The notes under the pieces: generated by a model
The model's database searches: none
What the model saw: the letters and a program-made list of their open reading frames with translations, nothing else
What the model was told of the DNA's origin: nothing
Program-made: the position numbers and the translations under genes
Part shown: piece after piece, positions 1-6,825 of the stretch
Position numbering within the stretch: position 1 is the stretch's first letter
Layout: every line of letters starts with the position of its first letter
DNA from: Bacteroidetes bacterium ADurb.Bin302
GTDB lineage: Bacteria; Bacteroidota; Bacteroidia; Bacteroidales; Paludibacteraceae
Length of the DNA stretch: 7,251 nucleotides
Direction of reading: 5' to 3'
NCBI GenBank assembly: GCA_002069025.1
Contig: MWBK01000182.1
Location: forward strand, 1-7,251

Positions 1-671
1 CCTTCAGCTTTCTTTGAAAGACGCAACATGTAGCGAGCTTTAAGTCCATGACACAGCTTTAGCCATTTGTCAACGTTACCACTATTCCAAGTATCTCCTT
101 TTGCCAGCGAAGTAGCACCTACCTCCTGATCCATCTCCAAATACTTAATAGCCTCATCTAAGTATCCCATGATGAGTTCATACATTTTTTTGCCATCATC
201 ATAAGTCGGGTTCGTTTTTAAAACACCCATCTCCTGAACCGGCAATTCACCATGCAGATCAAGCATTAACATAAAACCCATCGCCTTTATGGCATAACCA
301 GCTCCTATATAATGATACTCGCCTTTTTGCTTTGCATTTTCAATCATCGGATCAATATTGACTGCTGCGCCTACATAAAAGTTCTGGTATACCGTTGTGC
401 AACTACTTTGAGCAGGGTTCCAAGCTGCCAACAGTCCATTTGCGGAGGTTGTAGAAGTCTGCGTAAGCAAACCCAGTATTGTATTGGTACGCATAGCAGC
501 CGTACCTGTTGCATATCCATAATAGTGCTGAATCCACGGAAGACGAACATCACTACTTGCATTCACAGCTGTAGGATTATCGGGATCAGTGTTTATATCA
601 AGATAATCATCACAAGAACAGACTGCGCATGACAAAGTCAACCCTAATATAAAGTATATAATCTTTTTCAT
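1..671 (-). CDS. SusD/RagB-family nutrient-binding outer-membrane lipoprotein, N-terminal part (C-terminus beyond left edge)
   Basis: The minus-strand frame from the ATG at 669-671 stays open to the left edge: 223 complete codons and no stop. The protein begins MKKIIYFILGLTLSCAVCSC followed by DDYLD. This is a basic n-region, a hydrophobic core and a VCSC lipobox, so C20 is the likely lipidated cysteine. Acidic residues right after the Cys fit the Bacteroidota export signal for surface lipoproteins. Next comes DINTDPDNPTAV (residues 25-36), typical of SusD-like proteins, and near the visible end the helix VDKWLKLCHGLKARYMLRLS of the SusD TPR-like fold. The DINTDPDNP start resembles the SusD-like_2 subgroup; this is recognition from memory, not a search. 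Family members usually have about 450-550 residues, so roughly half is missing. The start lies 17 bp after the SusC stop, so the two genes are almost certainly co-transcribed. The family binds the ligand at the surface and caps the SusC barrel. The substrate is unknown. Confidence 0.9.
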   Translation of the reverse strand, partial: MKKIIYFILGLTLSCAVCSCDDYLDINTDPDNPTAVNASSDVRLPWIQHYYGYATGTAAMRTNTILGLLTQTSTTSANGLLAAWNPAQSSCTTVYQNFYVGAAVNIDPMIENAKQKGEYHYIGAGYAIKAMGFMLMLDLHGELPVQEMGVLKTNPTYDDGKKMYELIMGYLDEAIKYLEMDQEVGATSLAKGDTWNSGNVDKWLKLCHGLKARYMLRLSKKAE

Positions 672-688
672 ATTTATATTTTTATCAA

Positions 689-3600
689 TTAGAACGTTAT
701 ATTAACCCCAAACGACATACTTGCTTGCGCCGGAACGCCACAATAGTCAATACCCACAGAACCAGAACCACCGGTGCCCGAACCTGAAGATGCGGTTTCG
801 GGGTCCATACCTTTGTAATTCGTGATCAGTAACAAATTGTTTCCAGTAATATTAGCAGTAAGTCCTTTTATTACATTTTGCTTTTTAAGCAAACGACCAA
901 AGTTATACGACAAGGAAACGTTGCGTAAGCGAATCCAATTAACTTCAGTAATAAAATTATAAGCATTCTTTGCGTACTGATCCCAATATTGTTGAATCAT
1001 GTATTCCCCTGATTTCTGAGCTTTATTGACTGTATACATCTGCCCTTTTTCATATGTATAAGTCTGAGGCTCGTAAGTATCACCATTTTTTGTATAAGCA
1101 ACAAATTCAACTTTATCACGATTTAAGGTACGCATACTCATTCCTTTTGTAGTCAACATATATTCCGTACCATTATAGATATCGCCTCCCAACCGCATAT
1201 CAAGCAGGAACGACAGATTCCAATCTTTATAAGTAAAACTGTTATTCAACCCACCAATCAATTTGGGCTCTCTGTTACCAACGATATTAGTTTCAACTTG
1301 CGTGTCCTTGATCAATCCGGTTGCAGGGTTATATTCATATCCTCCGGTACCAGCTGCTTCAACATACTTATTTCCTGTTAAACCAAGAAAATATCCTCCG
1401 TTAGGAATCGAACCGGCTTTTACACCACCTTGTTGGGCATCTGTTACATAGAAAACATCAACACCATCAACAAAATCACCTAAGGTGCCGCGATTCCCCG
1501 ATAAATTTAAAGTAGCTTCCCACTGAAAATCTTTCGTAAAAATAGGTTTACCGGTGATAGATAACTCCATACCCTTATTAATAACCGAACCACCATTCAG
1601 ATTAAGGAAGATATAACCGGTTGACTGTCCCAAACGAGGTGCGCATATCTGATCTTTAGTTTCAGAATAATAATACGTGTAATCCAGGCCTAAACGACCA
1701 TTGAAGAACTTAAGTTCTGCTCCTAGTTCATAAGCCGTTTGTATTTCCGGTTTTAGGTTAGGATTTCCGGCTGTCCACTCAACCCCCACCGTTCTAAAGT
1801 TTTGATTTACCGTAGCAACCGGACGCATCAATGTTGCCAACATATACGGATCGGCATCTTTACCAACTTGTGCCCATGATGCACGAATCTTTCCAAAAGA
1901 TAATATGTTGTTTGCCGGCAAAAGCTCTGTAAATGCAAAACTACCCGAAACAGATGGATAAAAGTAAGAACGATTCTCCACAGGTAATGTTGACGACCAG
2001 TCGTTACGTCCTGTCACTGTAAGATAAGCTATGCTTTTGTAAGCTGCACGAAACTCACCGTAAACACCAATCATTCGTTTACGCACATTTCTTTCCGTAA
2101 AGAACTTATCCTTGTTCTCAATCGTCGCAAAGCTTATAACAGAATTTGTATAAGGATTGTAGCCCCATCTCTGCTGATTAACACGTTTAGTATCCTCTAC
2201 CGTTGTTCCCAATAATACTCCTAAGTTAAAATCACCAAAGTTTTTTTCCATATTCGACATAAAGTTACCAGTCAGATACTGATATTGAGTTCCACTCTTT
2301 GCCAAATACCCTTTCTGATACTTTTCCACTACCGCTCCACCAGGAGCCTTGTAAGTATAACTATTACTTGTATATTGATCAATACCAGCACGCCCTATAA
2401 GATTCCACCAATCAGCAAGTTTAAGATTTAAATTCAAAGCACCAGTAAAACGATCGGTAGCATCTTCAAGTGAGTTACGATTTATTACCCAATATGGATT
2501 CTCAATATCACTATATGGCTCTTGTAATCCTTCAAAGAGACGGTACCTTGTTCCATCTTCGTTGAGCCAATGATTTATATCGTCAGAACGCGACCAACCA
2601 TATAATGCAGACATGGCGCCCGATCCTCCTGCCGTATATAATCCTCCTGAAGTAAAGGTTTTATCCGTTCTGGATTGAGAATATGAAACATTTGCACTAG
2701 CAGTAAGTGCACCGTATTTTTGCTCGCCATTGAAACGAAACGTGTTTTTTCCGAATGAGGTACCCGGAACAATACCCGTTTGTTCATAATTAGAAGCCGA
2801 CAAATAAAATGAGCCATTTTTGGATCCACCTGTAATGCTTACGCTGTTATCAAAAATATTGCTTCCTTTGAAGAAATCTGAAACATTATCATAAGCCTCA
2901 CCTTCTATGGCTTCACCCCAAGACTCAGTTGTAAAATCACTTAGCACACCTTTTTCATTGTAATATCCACGTCCGTACACACCTTGTATTTCCGGAAGAT
3001 CTTTTGCCCATGAATAAGTATACTTGCTGCTCACATTAATGCGAACTAAACCTTCAGAGCCTTTTTTGGTTGTTATAATTACGACACCATCGGCAGCTCT
3101 GGAGCCATACAAAGCAGCTGCAGCTGCTCCTTTTAGGACCGACATTGATTCAATATCTTCAGGGTTAATATCCATCACCCTGTTGCTAAATGTAGTTGCA
3201 CTTTTAGTTACTCCATCAGTCAAAGAATTACCTGGGTTAACCGTGGAGTTATCATAAATAATTCCATCAACAACAAACAATGGTTGATTATCTCTGGATT
3301 CACTAGCTGAGTTTCCACCGCGAATCGTAATAGAAGAGCCGGCTCCGGCCGCACCACCCGATTGAGTGATATTTACTCCCGGTATCTTACCTGCTAATGA
3401 ATTAACAACATTCGTTTGCTTATTTTTTAATAATTCTTCTGCACCAATATCAGAAACGGCATATCCAAGTGCTTTCTTTTCTTTTTTGATGCCCATAGCC
3501 GTAACAACCACTTCGCTCAATGCTTGTGCGTCTTCTGCCAAAGTAATATTGTAATTGGCAGCGTTACCCAAAGAAATTTCTTTTTTTGTATATCCCACGT

Positions 3601-3874
3601 AAGAGACTACCAAAACGGATCCTTGAGAAGCATTCAACGAGAAATTCCCGTCAACATCCGTAATAGTACCATTGCTGGTTCCTTTAACCAACACACTTGC
3701 ACCAATAATTGGCTCTCCTTTAGAGTCGACTACCGTTCCCGTAATTTTTTTAGCCTGCTGTACACTGGTAAATTCAGATACTTCATTTCTATCCACAGCC
3801 TCTGCTGTTGAAAAGTAAATAGAAAATCCCCATGCTGTACATAGTGCTAATGTTAAGCAATAATTTCTTTTCAT
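689..3874 (-). CDS. SusC/RagA-family TonB-linked outer-membrane transporter
   Basis: A complete 1061-residue protein, normal for SusC proteins (about 950-1150). In order: a Sec signal peptide, residues 1-26, probably cut after AEA; a carboxypeptidase-D-regulatory-like beta-sandwich at about 44-113 (ITGTVVDSKGEPIIGASVLV, then DVDGNFSL and SYVGYT); a TonB-box-like segment EVVVTAMG at 121-128; the plug at about 135-270, with SLAGKIPGVNI, SITIRGG, PLFVVDGI and the family hallmark LYGSRAADGVVIITTKKG; then a beta-barrel to a C-terminal phenylalanine (MSFGVNITF), the usual outer-membrane assembly signal. There is no STN domain before the beta-sandwich, so signalling to an anti-sigma factor is unlikely. 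With the SusD partner immediately downstream it should import a ligand across the outer membrane using TonB-ExbBD energy. The ligand cannot be deduced here. The start follows an A-rich leader without a Shine-Dalgarno sequence, which is normal for this phylum. No frameshift or internal stop is seen. Confidence 0.97.
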   Translation of the reverse strand: MKRNYCLTLALCTAWGFSIYFSTAEAVDRNEVSEFTSVQQAKKITGTVVDSKGEPIIGASVLVKGTSNGTITDVDGNFSLNASQGSVLVVSYVGYTKKEISLGNAANYNITLAEDAQALSEVVVTAMGIKKEKKALGYAVSDIGAEELLKNKQTNVVNSLAGKIPGVNITQSGGAAGAGSSITIRGGNSASESRDNQPLFVVDGIIYDNSTVNPGNSLTDGVTKSATTFSNRVMDINPEDIESMSVLKGAAAAALYGSRAADGVVIITTKKGSEGLVRINVSSKYTYSWAKDLPEIQGVYGRGYYNEKGVLSDFTTESWGEAIEGEAYDNVSDFFKGSNIFDNSVSITGGSKNGSFYLSASNYEQTGIVPGTSFGKNTFRFNGEQKYGALTASANVSYSQSRTDKTFTSGGLYTAGGSGAMSALYGWSRSDDINHWLNEDGTRYRLFEGLQEPYSDIENPYWVINRNSLEDATDRFTGALNLNLKLADWWNLIGRAGIDQYTSNSYTYKAPGGAVVEKYQKGYLAKSGTQYQYLTGNFMSNMEKNFGDFNLGVLLGTTVEDTKRVNQQRWGYNPYTNSVISFATIENKDKFFTERNVRKRMIGVYGEFRAAYKSIAYLTVTGRNDWSSTLPVENRSYFYPSVSGSFAFTELLPANNILSFGKIRASWAQVGKDADPYMLATLMRPVATVNQNFRTVGVEWTAGNPNLKPEIQTAYELGAELKFFNGRLGLDYTYYYSETKDQICAPRLGQSTGYIFLNLNGGSVINKGMELSITGKPIFTKDFQWEATLNLSGNRGTLGDFVDGVDVFYVTDAQQGGVKAGSIPNGGYFLGLTGNKYVEAAGTGGYEYNPATGLIKDTQVETNIVGNREPKLIGGLNNSFTYKDWNLSFLLDMRLGGDIYNGTEYMLTTKGMSMRTLNRDKVEFVAYTKNGDTYEPQTYTYEKGQMYTVNKAQKSGEYMIQQYWDQYAKNAYNFITEVNWIRLRNVSLSYNFGRLLKKQNVIKGLTANITGNNLLLITNYKGMDPETASSGSGTGGSGSVGIDYCGVPAQASMSFGVNITF

Positions 3875-3894
3875 AAGCTTTATTTTTTGGGTTT

Positions 3895-3904
3895 GTTTGC
3901 AAAC
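3895..3904. repeat. Perfect 10-bp palindrome GTTTGCAAAC at the SusC promoter
   Basis: GTTTGCAAAC is its own reverse complement. It overlaps the right half of the candidate -7 element and is followed by the probable transcription start of the SusC gene. A site placed here could be an operator where a repressor blocks RNA polymerase. Symmetry ends at 10 bp, and A+T-rich DNA produces such palindromes by chance, so the regulatory role is speculative. Confidence 0.25.
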
Positions 3905-3907
3905 TTA
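3900..3907 (-). promoter_or_regulatory. Candidate -7 promoter element (TAAGTTTG) for the susC/susD-like pair
   Basis: Read on the minus strand, TAAGTTTG matches the Bacteroidota -7 consensus TAnnTTTG exactly and lies 25 bp before the SusC start. No exact TTTG -33 element is present. The nearest candidate is ATTG at about 3925-3928, with slightly short spacing. The transcript would begin around 3890-3895 and have a leader of only about 20 nt. The element overlaps a perfect 10-bp palindrome at 3895-3904. The assignment rests on a consensus match and position only. Confidence 0.45.
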
Positions 3908-4231
3908 TGAATTAATTTAGAATTCAATTTATAAATCCGACTAAATAAAAACTAATAAATATTAAAATCATTGCTTTTATACAATTAAAACATTCTACTA
4001 TGATAGTTTTTCAAATAAAAGGTAGTGAAAACAACAATATGAAAGCTACAAAAAGAAAACAATAGAAGCATTTATTTCTATAAAATGAATATCAAAAAAC
4101 AATTTTTAAAGCAAAATAAAACAATAAAATCAAATGAAAAGACAAAAAGGTAACAGACCATCAGACGATAGAGAAAAGTGAAAATCAACAGTAAATATAT
4201 AATTTAATTTAAGATACAGCCAAAACCTTCA

Positions 4232-5425
4232 TTATTTAGCTATGGGCTGAATCTTCCTGCGTACATCTTTTGATATTTCTAAAAACATATAATTTAGTTT
4301 CCCAGAGTGGATACCTTTCTTATTCTGAGCGTATTTTTTATTTGCGTATTCCTTCGATTTTTCAAAGGTAATAAGTGACATTTGGTTCTGCGATTTGCCT
4401 ACCATCGTTGAATCAAGCTGTTCGTCAGGGAAGAAATCATCTAAATCAACGTCTCCTATCATAGTTGTTTCTAGAAACTCTTTATTCTTATGGCTACTAT
4501 CAGTATAATATCCCACAAACATATGACCCGGTGTGCGAACTAAGATAGGATCGATATTGATTGCTCGTAAAAGTGATGCTATTAAAACACTACCATCTAC
4601 ACAATTAATTTGCGACGACTCCAACGCATCATCAAACGTGCGCACTCTTTGAGAATACACAACATTACTCGACAAACTAGTATTCGAAACAGAACTGTAA
4701 CGGAATTTACGCTTTTGTAATACATTCCACAAAGCGTAGACTTGTTTATCAACAGCCTCGGGACGTGCGCTTTGGTATCCTAAAAACCGATTGACAATGC
4801 GAGTATTTAACGCTTCACGCAGCAGTTTATCAATCATTGGATTGTCTTCGTTGACATAGGCTGCAAAAAAGATACCGGTATCGTGAAAATTAGTTCCGTT
4901 ACTAACGTAACCCAGAAGACATTCATTAATGCTTCGAACAGAAAATGTACGCACCTTTTGGCCCAAACTTTTGCCGTCAACTTCAACATGAATGGCAATA
5001 CTTATGGGGGTAGCCTGCTCCGCACCTTTTAATGCCTCATAATTCCATATAATATCTGGATAAACGGTATATTCGGTTCGTGATTTTTCTAGAACAAATT
5101 CTGAAACAGAGCGAGAGAAGAAAGGGGTTTCTGCAACATCAATACGAACACGAGTATATTGTGATCTAGATTTTAAACGAACAGAAATACATGATTTAGG
5201 ATTTCCAACATAGACTGAATCAGAGGGTTGTACTACCTGAGCATCAGTCGTTGCCACCGAAAGAATTGCCGAAGGAAATATGTTTCCACCCAATTCATCA
5301 GTGATTTCAAAATCAGAGCGAAATGAGCTACATTGAAAAACAGATATACTAATTGCTACTACACATAATGCGATGGCAATAACAAGCAATTCTTTCTTTC
5401 CAAGATTAATATTTATTTTAAGCAT
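4232..5425 (-). CDS. Membrane-anchored extracytoplasmic protein with transglutaminase-like (papain-fold) domain, function unassigned
   Basis: The protein has 397 residues. Basic residues K10-K11 precede one hydrophobic helix at about 13-30, a signal anchor placing the rest outside the inner membrane. A following FQC (C32) is a poor lipobox, so a lipoprotein is a weaker alternative. Residues about 60-170 look beta-rich, perhaps a sandwich domain, and include VYPDIIWNYEALKGAEQ and SVRSINEC. Residues about 215-330 fit the transglutaminase-like core: INCVDGSVLIASLLRAINID (Cys275 starting a helix), then RTPGHMFVGYY (His301), then EFLETTMIGD (Glu320 as likely third residue). The family includes cysteine proteases, cross-linking enzymes and inactive relatives; the Cys and His suggest this one is active. 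The acceptor or substrate is unknown. The ATG at 5425 is chosen because it directly precedes the short basic n-region; only a weak GAAG lies upstream. Its neighbours, an IS and a SusC operon, do not reveal its role. Confidence 0.8.
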   Translation of the reverse strand: MLKININLGKKELLVIAIALCVVAISISVFQCSSFRSDFEITDELGGNIFPSAILSVATTDAQVVQPSDSVYVGNPKSCISVRLKSRSQYTRVRIDVAETPFFSRSVSEFVLEKSRTEYTVYPDIIWNYEALKGAEQATPISIAIHVEVDGKSLGQKVRTFSVRSINECLLGYVSNGTNFHDTGIFFAAYVNEDNPMIDKLLREALNTRIVNRFLGYQSARPEAVDKQVYALWNVLQKRKFRYSSVSNTSLSSNVVYSQRVRTFDDALESSQINCVDGSVLIASLLRAINIDPILVRTPGHMFVGYYTDSSHKNKEFLETTMIGDVDLDDFFPDEQLDSTMVGKSQNQMSLITFEKSKEYANKKYAQNKKGIHSGKLNYMFLEISKDVRRKIQPIAK

Positions 5426-5451
5426 ATCTTCACACTGATTTAATTGATAAA

Positions 5452-5459
5452 CAAAGATA
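5452..5459 (-). promoter_or_regulatory. Candidate -7 promoter element (TATCTTTG) for the transglutaminase-like gene
   Basis: Minus-strand TATCTTTG is an exact match to the Bacteroidota TAnnTTTG element and lies 26 bp upstream of the start at 5425, implying a leader of about 20 nt. No TTTG occurs at the expected -33 distance. Instead an inverted repeat (5483-5498) lies there, which would suit an activated promoter. The element sits between the gene and the IS left end, so the gene probably keeps its own promoter despite the insertion. Confidence 0.5.
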
Positions 5460-5482
5460 TGATATTATTTTGTATAATAGTT

Positions 5483-5498
5483 GATTCGTAACAGAATC
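5483..5498. repeat. Inverted repeat GATTC-N6-GAATC upstream of the transglutaminase-like gene
   Basis: Two 5-bp arms, GATTC and GAATC, are separated by six bases. The repeat starts 24 bp upstream of the candidate -7 element, near position -40 to -50 of the expected transcript, where activators often bind. The arms are short and symmetry does not extend further, so this could be chance. Confidence 0.25.
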
Positions 5499-5522
5499 GT
5501 AATAATTGTTTCATTTTCATTA

Positions 5523-5536
5523 GTGTCCACTAAAAA
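5523..5536 (+). repeat. Left terminal inverted repeat of the insertion sequence
   Basis: GTGTCCACTAAAAA pairs with the right end at 13 of 14 positions; the only mismatch is the second base. Unlike the right end, it is followed at once by GTGGAC (5538-5543), an inverted copy of its inner GTCCAC. Confidence 0.85.
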
Positions 5537-5543
5537 TGTGGAC
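5525..5543 (-). terminator. Hairpin GTCCAC-N7-GTGGAC formed by the IS left end, just after the transposase stop
   Basis: A perfect 6-bp stem with a 7-base A/T loop begins two bases after the transposase stop codon. The left terminal repeat supplies one arm. There is no U-tract behind it on the minus strand, so as a classical intrinsic terminator it is weak. It could still slow or end read-through into the next gene, or serve as a second transposase contact at this end only. Confidence 0.4.
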
Positions 5544-5545
5544 GA

Positions 5546-6709
5546 TTAAAAATTAAATAAATTTGGTTCACTTGAACCGCATCGATCTTTGTCATTTTTG
5601 AATTTAGCCTTATCAAAGAGATTTGTCAAATGGGTTTTGTCAGTAAGTGAAATACTTAAAATCTGCAGTACCTCGTAAGTACTTCTTTCTAGTTTCATAT
5701 CATGCTGTACAATAGCCACTAGACAATATGCACTAATAGCAGAATATATCTGAATTCGAACTGCATTCTGGGTTGTTCCCCAGAATTTTTTAATCTTTAG
5801 GTGTTGCTTAAGCCATTTGAAAAACAGTTCAACTTGCCACCTATTTTTATAAAGTTCTGCAACCTGAATAGAGGTTAAATGCATGGCATTGGTTAAGAAC
5901 ATGAACTCTCGTTTCTGTTCATCATCCCAATAACGTACAAGCCTCAGTTCATTAGGATAATGCTTTTTGGGGTAGTACCCAATTAACTCTATTCTAGCAT
6001 CGGATAATACATTCTTTGGCATACGACGCTTCCATTGGATCGTTTTGTATTTCAGATTCTTTTTGGCTCTGATAACAAAATATGACTCAATTGTTTCTAT
6101 TTTGAATAAACGCTTAAAGTCATTATATCCACGATCAAAGATGTAGTATGAGCCTACTTCATAGGGGATTACATCCATCGCCTTTGAATCATGAACTCTT
6201 GCATCTGTGATATGAAAGAATGCTGGAACCTGAGTTTCCACATCATAAAGAGTATGCATTTTAATGCCGCCTTTATGTCTGCGGAACTTTGCCCACCAAA
6301 ATACATTTAAGCATAAATCTATTGTCGTGGAATCAAAGGCATATACGTTACCATCAAGTCTGAAGATATTAACTGCACGTTTCTTACGTGCTTCATCGAC
6401 GAGATAATAAGCAAAATCTTCAAAGATTCTGTAGTCTCTATTCTGATTAGCTTTTGCAAGATTACTTTTAGTTACATTACGACCAAGTCCCAGATGATAT
6501 GTCTTATTGGCATGTGCCTCTATTGCAACTATTAAGTCACGTAGACTCTCCCGATTACAAAGTTGACCAAACATCAATGTTAGGAGTTGATTCCAACAAG
6601 TAAAGAACTTCACATACTTATCTCCATCGTATTTTGCTACGATTCGATTAAACTTACTTCTGTTGAGAAATGCAGTCAGTTGAGCGAAAACGTATTTATC
6701 TTGAAACAT
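5546..6709 (-). CDS. IS4-family DDE transposase, intact
   Basis: The 387-residue transposase cuts and joins the ends of the surrounding element. The N-terminal about 75 residues (FAQLTAFLNR, KFFTCWNQLLTLMFGQL, ESLRDLI) look like the DUF4372 DNA-binding region seen before the catalytic domain in many Bacteroidota IS4 transposases. The RNase-H-like core follows with its three acidic residues visible: D126 in YAFDSTTIDL, D192 in IFDRGYNDF, and E294 in the IS4 signature Y287-x2-R290-x3-E294-x6-K301 (within YKNRWQVELFFKWLKQHLKI). The large spacing between the second and third acids is the usual beta-rich insertion of IS4 enzymes. No frameshift or stop interrupts it, so it should be functional. The ATG at 6709 is kept because MFQDKYVFAQL is the usual type of start for these proteins. 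It is read in the same direction as all neighbours. Confidence 0.95.
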   Translation of the reverse strand: MFQDKYVFAQLTAFLNRSKFNRIVAKYDGDKYVKFFTCWNQLLTLMFGQLCNRESLRDLIVAIEAHANKTYHLGLGRNVTKSNLAKANQNRDYRIFEDFAYYLVDEARKKRAVNIFRLDGNVYAFDSTTIDLCLNVFWWAKFRRHKGGIKMHTLYDVETQVPAFFHITDARVHDSKAMDVIPYEVGSYYIFDRGYNDFKRLFKIETIESYFVIRAKKNLKYKTIQWKRRMPKNVLSDARIELIGYYPKKHYPNELRLVRYWDDEQKREFMFLTNAMHLTSIQVAELYKNRWQVELFFKWLKQHLKIKKFWGTTQNAVRIQIYSAISAYCLVAIVQHDMKLERSTYEVLQILSISLTDKTHLTNLFDKAKFKNDKDRCGSSEPNLFNF

Positions 6710-6811
6710 ATGCTATTCAATTAAGAATGCAAAGTAACAGAATCAAGTCCGTTCGCTCGAATAATCGTTGTATAAGACTAATATTCAATCATTTCAAAGA
6801 ACTCTTTGCGT

Positions 6812-6825
6812 TTTTTAGTGGACGC
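6812..6825 (-). repeat. Right terminal inverted repeat of the insertion sequence
   Basis: Read on the minus strand it is GCGTCCACTAAAAA, the partner of the left end with one mismatch. A short inverted repeat CAAAG-AACT-CTTTG (6795-6808) lies just inside it and could be a subterminal transposase contact, although the arms are only 5 bp. Confidence 0.85.

Larger units (their letters stand above)
3875..4231. other. 357-bp A+T-rich intergenic region before the SusC-type gene
   Basis: This stretch separates the stop of the transglutaminase-like gene from the SusC start. It is strongly A+T-rich, with many short A and T runs, and I find no credible reading frame in it: the longest ATG-started frames are a few codons. 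No tRNA, no strong G+C hairpin with a U-tract and no riboswitch-like core was seen. The left end holds the candidate promoter and palindrome listed separately. Its length and the absence of a convincing terminator leave open whether the upstream transcript ends inside it. Binding sites for a regulator of the uptake operon are plausible here, but none can be named. Confidence 0.7.
5523..6825 (-). mobile_element. Complete IS4-family-like insertion sequence, about 1303 bp
   Basis: The element is bounded by 14-bp inverted repeats that match at 13 of 14 positions: GTGTCCACTAAAAA on the left and GCGTCCACTAAAAA read inward from the right. It contains one intact transposase gene covering nearly the whole length, with a leader of about 100 bp on the right and only about 23 bp between the stop and the left end. 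The flanks share TTA (5520-5522 and 6826-6828), a possible 3-bp target duplication. If A/T at 5522/6826 is instead part of the repeat, the arms are 15 bp and no duplication is visible. No long duplication of the kind common for IS4 elements was found. Within the right leader, TTACTTTG (6730-6737) differs from the -7 consensus at one position and could be the transposase promoter. Confidence 0.88.

Noticed and set aside
312..632. A plus-strand open frame of 106 codons.
   Set aside because: It lies entirely antisense to the SusD-type gene, its product is Cys- and Ile-rich without any family motif, and it is a shadow of the real frame.
2575..2829. An 84-codon minus-strand frame.
   Set aside because: It is an out-of-frame shadow inside the intact SusC gene.
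3024..3811. Several plus-strand frames of 62-95 codons opposite the SusC N-terminal region.
   Set aside because: All are antisense to the conserved beta-sandwich and plug domains, which fully explain the sequence constraint there.
4141..4231. A possible terminator after the transglutaminase-like gene.
   Set aside because: Only weak A/T pairings such as TAAAT with ATTTA could be drawn. There is no G+C-containing stem followed by a U-tract.
5488..6744. The 11-bp string GTAACAGAATC occurs both at 5488-5498 (outside the IS) and at 6734-6744 (inside it), in the same orientation.
   Set aside because: Several 11-bp direct repeats are expected by chance in a window of this size, and the two copies are not symmetric with respect to the IS ends.
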